Positions 61,801 through 64,000 of a DNA stretch of 64,000 bases are shown here, piece by piece. Location: positions 1,426,001-1,490,000 of the forward strand of contig NZ_MIGY01000001.1 in assembly GCF_002940665.1 (NCBI RefSeq). The letters run 5' to 3'. This DNA comes from Xanthomonas arboricola. Lineage in GTDB: Bacteria > Pseudomonadota > Gammaproteobacteria > Xanthomonadales > Xanthomonadaceae. The notes under the pieces are model-generated. The model did not search any database, had not been told where the DNA came from, and worked only from the letters and a program-made list of their open reading frames with translations. How positions within the stretch are numbered: position 1 is the first letter of the stretch; every line of letters begins with the position of its first letter. The position numbers and the translations under genes are program-made.

Positions 61801-64000
61801 GCAGGCAGGCCAGCACCACGCCGGTGCGCAGCAGGTGCTGACGCAGCCCCGTGCCGACCTGGCGCGCGTGATGGCGCAGTCCCAGGCCCTCCGGCGGATG
61901 CGCCAGTGCATACAGCGCCGAACACAGCCCCGGCAGCAGCCACAGCACCAGCAGCCATAGCGTCCAGCGCAAGGGTGTGGGCGAGCACAGCCAGCCGATC
62001 AACAACAAACTCAAAGCGGCTGGTGCCACCAGGCTGCGGCGCAGGTTGTCCAGCAATTTGCCGCGCGACAACCACGACAGCGGATTGCGCGCGCGTCGGC
62101 CGCCACGGTCGGGCACCCACGGCAACAGCCACGGCAGCAACTGCCAGTCGCCACGCACCCAGCGCGCGCGCCGCTTGGCATCGGTGGCATAGCGTTGCGG
62201 ATGCCGTTCGTACAGCCGCACGTCGCTGAGCAACCCGGCGCGCACATAACAGCCCTCCAGCAGGTCATGGCTGAGCACACGGTTGTCGGGGAAGCGGCCG
62301 GCCAGCACCTGCTCGAAGGTGGCCACCGCATAGATGCCCTTGCCGATGAAGGAGCCTTCGCCGAACAGATCCTGATACACGTCCGACACCACGCGGGTGT
62401 ATGGGTCGATGCCGGGCTCGATGCCGAACATGCGCGCAAACCGCGATTCGCCGCCCTCGCTCATGCCGGTGCCCAGGCCGGGCTGCAGAATGCCGTAACC
62501 GGCCTCGACGATCTGCCCGGACGCATCCATGCGCGGCACATTCAACGGATGCGACATCGCCCCGACCAGTGCGCGTGCCGCATCCCGTGGCAGGTGGGTG
62601 TCGCTATCGAGCGTGATCACATAGCGCACCTGCACCAGCGCGGCGACATCGCCTTGCACCTGCAGGAATTCGCTGGCCGCCTGCTGCCGCGCGTCGTCGG
62701 CGCAGAGCAGGCGGTTGAGCGCTTCGAGCTTGCCGCGCTTGCGCTCTGCACCCATCCAGCAGCCCTCGCCAGCGTTCCACTGGCGTGCGCGGTGCAGCAG
62801 GAAGAAACGATCGCCGTGCGCATCGGCATAGGCCGCGTTGAGCCGGTCGATGTGTTGCGCCGCGTGCGCCACCAGCGCCATGTCCGCAGGCAGCGATGCT
62901 TGCCCGGCATCGAGGAAATCGGTGAGCAGCGCGAAGTACAGCTGCGCGTCGCGGTTGGCCAGGTAATGCACCTCCAGCGCGCCGACCAGCTCGTCGATGG
63001 TATCGTGACTGGCCAGCATGCTCGGCATCACCACCAGCGTGCGGCAATCGGGCGTGATGCCGGCACGCAGGTCCATGCGCGGCAACGGACGTGGGCGCAC
63101 CCACAACGTTGCCACCCAGTTGACCAGCGCAATGCCCAGCTCGCTGGCGGCCAGCAGCGCGATGCCGGCGGTGATCCACCACAGCGTTGGCGGCACTGCG
63201 CCCACGCCCTGCAGCAGCACGCCGGTCCACAGCAACGCGATCGCTGCGATCGGCAACAGGTAGACCGGCAACGCAACGCGACGCGCGTGCGGGCGAGGGG
63301 GTGTGGGCGTATCTGACGCGGCTGGGTCGCGCAGCGCGGCACGCAGCCGCGGCAATCCCGCATCCACCAGGTAATAGCCCACGTGGCTGGCCACCGGCAT
63401 CGCGGCATCTGCGTGCGCCGCCAGCTGCAGCACCGCCTCGGCCACGGCCGGCTCGTCGCGCTCCAGGCGCTGCGCCAGCTGTTCCACCACATGCCGGTAG
63501 CTATCGCGGGTATGGAAATCCATACGTGCGTAGACGTCGGCCGGATCCTTGCGCAAGCGCTGCTCGACCACGCTCATGGCCTCGACGAAGTCGCGCCAAT
63601 CCATTTCATCCAGGAACCGCAGGCTACCGATGCTGTTGCTGATCGAGACCTGCTCGGCTGCCTGGCGCTGGCTTTCGGCGTGCACCAGCGCTTCCACACT
63701 GTGGCCCTCGCTTGCCAGCCATTGCTCCACCCAGGCGCTGGCCATCGACAACACCGGCCCACGGCCCTGGATGCCGCGCGTGAGCTCGGCCACGAATGCA
63801 CCGGTCGCCGGCGGTTGCGAGCGCGCCAGGTTGGCCACCACCACCACCACATCCTTGGGTTGCGTGGCGGCAGTGGCGTTGAGCAATGCCGCCCAATGCG
63901 CCGCCAGGCTGCTGTCGCGTCCATCGTGCATGATGTCGTCGGCAATGCGGCGCAGGTTGTCGATCAGCGCCAGCCGCAACATGATCGGAATCGCCCACAA
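55877..64000 (-). CDS. ndvB: Cyclic beta-1,2-glucan synthase NdvB/ChvB (5' end outside window)
   Basis: The frame is open at base 64000 (LWAIPIMLRLALIDNLRRIA), so the N-terminus lies outside; 2707 residues are visible. The order matches NdvB: a family-84 glycosyltransferase region with LDSDTHLPRDAARALVGAMS and RARWVRGDWQLLPW among membrane segments, a glucoamylase-like region, and two GH94 phosphorylase-like halves including SGDWNDGMNRVG. The enzyme makes the cyclic osmoregulatory glucan of the periplasm, needed for virulence and stress in several plant bacteria. It ends overlapping the small gene at 55659. Confidence 0.95.
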   Translation of the reverse strand: MWAIPIMLRLALIDNLRRIADDIMHDGRDSSLAAHWAALLNATAATQPKDVVVVVANLARSQPPATGAFVAELTRGIQGRGPVLSMASAWVEQWLASEGHSVEALVHAESQRQAAEQVSISNSIGSLRFLDEMDWRDFVEAMSVVEQRLRKDPADVYARMDFHTRDSYRHVVEQLAQRLERDEPAVAEAVLQLAAHADAAMPVASHVGYYLVDAGLPRLRAALRDPAASDTPTPPRPHARRVALPVYLLPIAAIALLWTGVLLQGVGAVPPTLWWITAGIALLAASELGIALVNWVATLWVRPRPLPRMDLRAGITPDCRTLVVMPSMLASHDTIDELVGALEVHYLANRDAQLYFALLTDFLDAGQASLPADMALVAHAAQHIDRLNAAYADAHGDRFFLLHRARQWNAGEGCWMGAERKRGKLEALNRLLCADDARQQAASEFLQVQGDVAALVQVRYVITLDSDTHLPRDAARALVGAMSHPLNVPRMDASGQIVEAGYGILQPGLGTGMSEGGESRFARMFGIEPGIDPYTRVVSDVYQDLFGEGSFIGKGIYAVATFEQVLAGRFPDNRVLSHDLLEGCYVRAGLLSDVRLYERHPQRYATDAKRRARWVRGDWQLLPWLLPWVPDRGGRRARNPLSWLSRGKLLDNLRRSLVAPAALSLLLIGWLCSPTPLRWTLWLLVLWLLPGLCSALYALAHPPEGLGLRHHARQVGTGLRQHLLRTGVVLACLPFEAGLQLSAIARTLVRMSITRRHLLQWAPSSEVERSARSGNAEQQLMAGAACSAALAIAAVAWWSPLALWAALPLGLAWMGAPWLMAWLGEQPAAPVAQLSQEQRAFLGGLSRRTWAFFESHCTAQHHWLPPDNVQEYPVTVVANRTSPTNIGLGLLANLAAYDLGYLTVAGVMTRVADTLTTLETLPRYRGHFYNWYDTETLVPLLPRYVSTVDSGNLVGHLLTLRQGLLALVDAPAVAMAVFDGLADTLGVLASQAQTRSDAADQALDAMSQTLQSICSQPAPSLHQADQALRLLLAQSHTILALMPDSDDDEPWPQRLIDSCEAALAEVGHCATTPAGTDAHATQPPGAAVATLRQLAVSDHAPGVQAWAAGRVQELQRLAHIAGQLAQLDYDFLYNPAQQLLSIGYNVDDQRLDSGHYDLLASEARLGIFVAIAQGKLPQDSWFALGRTLTDTGAEPTLLSWSGSMFEYLMPDLVMPSYPQTLLSRSMRGAVQAQIRYGTARAVPWGVSESGYNTVDTRRNYQYRAFGVPGLGLKRGLGQDLVIAPYASAMALMVEPDAACRNLQQLQALGFGGRFGLYEAIDYTPSRVPRGEQHALVRSFMSHHQGMALLALDHVLRDAPMQRRFVADPQFQATVLLLQERAPRAGVYVKGLADAAQRPVAAEAGMALRIHRDPNLAQPALQLLSNGRYHGMLTSAGGGYSRARDMAVTRWREDGTRDHWGTFCYLRDVDSGAVWSAAHQPTCVPVERYEAIFSEAKAEFKGSHQRYDSHLEIAISAEDDVELRRLRIRNRSRQTRVIEITTYAEVVLAPAQADEAHPAFSNLFVQTEILADKQALLCTRRPRGHDEAQPWMLHLVAVHDADVASISYETDRAAFVGRWRSTRNPLALHDQASLTGAAGSVLDPIVAIRCRISLAPDQQAQVDIVYGVGTQRAACTALIDKYRDRRLADRVFDLALTQSQVTRRQINASLEDAMLYERLAARVLFVDPQLRADNEVLLHNHRGQSALWSHAISGDLPIVLLRIADPDNLELVRQLVQAHAYWRLKGLRADLVIWNESQAGYRQSLQDAILGLIAADPEANVLDRSGGIFVRAIEHISQEDRVLLQTVARAILSDANGSLDAQLQRHPSARAQPPLLEPVQQPDSVDHPTSTHAAYLDNTLQAAAEEPVLFDNGLGAFAADGREYRITLDEGAATPAPWCNVMANAQFGTVVSDSSPGYSWAENAHEFRLTPWHNDPVGDTSSEAFYLRDESTGQVWSPMALPCRGNARYTVRHGFGYSVYTHIEHGIGSELWVFVDVERPIKFSHLRLKNLSGRPRRLSVTGYAEWVLGDIRTRSQQHVVSEVDLGSSVLTARNPYNTEFDGRVAFFDADAPSRSITADRSEFIGRNGSLAAPAALGRQRLSGRVGAGLDPCAAIQIPVTLAPEQSFETVFRLGAAVDRDTALALARQSRGVAAAQAALLAVRTQWQQVLGSVQVSTPDPAVDLLANGWLLYQTIACRFLARSGYYQSGGAYGFRDQLQDSMAMVHAQPALARTHLLRCAAHQFAQGDVQHWWHPPQDRGVRTQCSDDFLWLPQALCRYLDVTADASVLDERVSFIDGRALKPDEESYYDLPQISGNMQSLYAHCVLALQRGMARLGERGLPLIGSGDWNDGMNRVGKDGKGESVWLGFFLYDALLRFSAVAVQHDDAAFAATCRTHAQALRTALEQHAWDGQWYRRAWFDDGTPLGSSASDECRIDSLSQSWAVLSGAMDPARSAQAMDAMHQQLVDADAGIVKLLVPPFDRTGHDPGYIRGYVPGVRENGGQYTHAAVWATMAFAHRGDSARAWQLAGLINPIHHARDAAGMQRYKAEPYVLAADVYAVAPHAGRGGWSWYTGAAGWMYRLLTESLLGLQRHGARMHIAPCIPAGWPGYQLRYRFGSSTYVIDVTQRPGIEARLEIDGVTQAELAFTLVDDGAVHAVALDWPADAT

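Overview
The window is a GC-rich chromosomal segment around the replication origin of a gamma-proteobacterium. The best match is a Xanthomonas (Xanthomonadaceae). The evidence is the gene order rpmH-dnaA-dnaN-recF-gyrB, the cluster tonB-exbB-exbD-exbD-pdxJ close to the origin, three tandem plant-cell-wall-type GH5 glucanases, a cyclic beta-1,2-glucan synthase, and a perfect CRP/Clp-type palindrome. The species cannot be fixed from the sequence alone. No rRNA, tRNA, CRISPR array, prophage or insertion sequence was recognised.

Layout. 1-2.5 kb: the C-terminal part of an Oar-like TonB-dependent receptor. 2.6-9.3 kb, minus strand: the rpmH-rnpA-yidC-mnmE block, with an unusual lipoprotein inserted between yidC and mnmE that fuses a NodB deacetylase, a caspase-like domain, an EF-hand and TPRs. 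9.3-17 kb: dnaA, origin, dnaN, a second inverted origin-like module, recF and gyrB, with three parS palindromes. 17-20 kb: CPBP and M48 proteases and a TPR protein. 20-23.4 kb: tonB, exbB, two intact exbD genes and a third exbD broken by one amber codon. 23.6-26.3 kb, minus: clsA, a small membrane protein and pdxJ. 26-30 kb: a radical SAM protein, a 2OG-Fe(II) oxygenase and a FadL-type porin. 30-38.8 kb: rhomboid protease, DUF1820 protein, 2-hydroxyacid dehydrogenase, a CtpA/EnvC pair, a beta-repeat protein, an M28 lipoprotein peptidase and a PepSY protein. 39-43.5 kb: three GH5 endoglucanases. 43.7-46.1 kb: a zinc alcohol dehydrogenase and an acyltransferase with a distal CRP/Clp site. 46.7-52.9 kb: gltB-gltD. 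53-55.3 kb: topoisomerase IB flanked by two I78-type lipoproteins. 55.6-64 kb: ndvB, running off the window, with a small overlapping downstream gene.

How they fit together. The origin block combines initiator, clamp, gyrase and segregation sites. The envelope theme is strong: TonB energy transduction, murein hydrolase control (EnvC next to CtpA), cardiolipin, periplasmic glucan, outer-membrane channels and several lipoprotein peptidases or peptidase inhibitors. The glucanases and the glucan synthase fit a plant-associated life style.

Most notable observations: (1) a roughly 190-bp origin-like module (DnaA box pair, spacer, exact 23-bp core, AT-rich arm) is present twice in opposite orientation, on both sides of dnaN; (2) the deacetylase-caspase-EF-hand-TPR lipoprotein has all visible catalytic residues intact; (3) exbD copy 3 is full length apart from one in-frame TAG; (4) three parS palindromes occur, two of them inside recF; (5) one gene appears to be leaderless.
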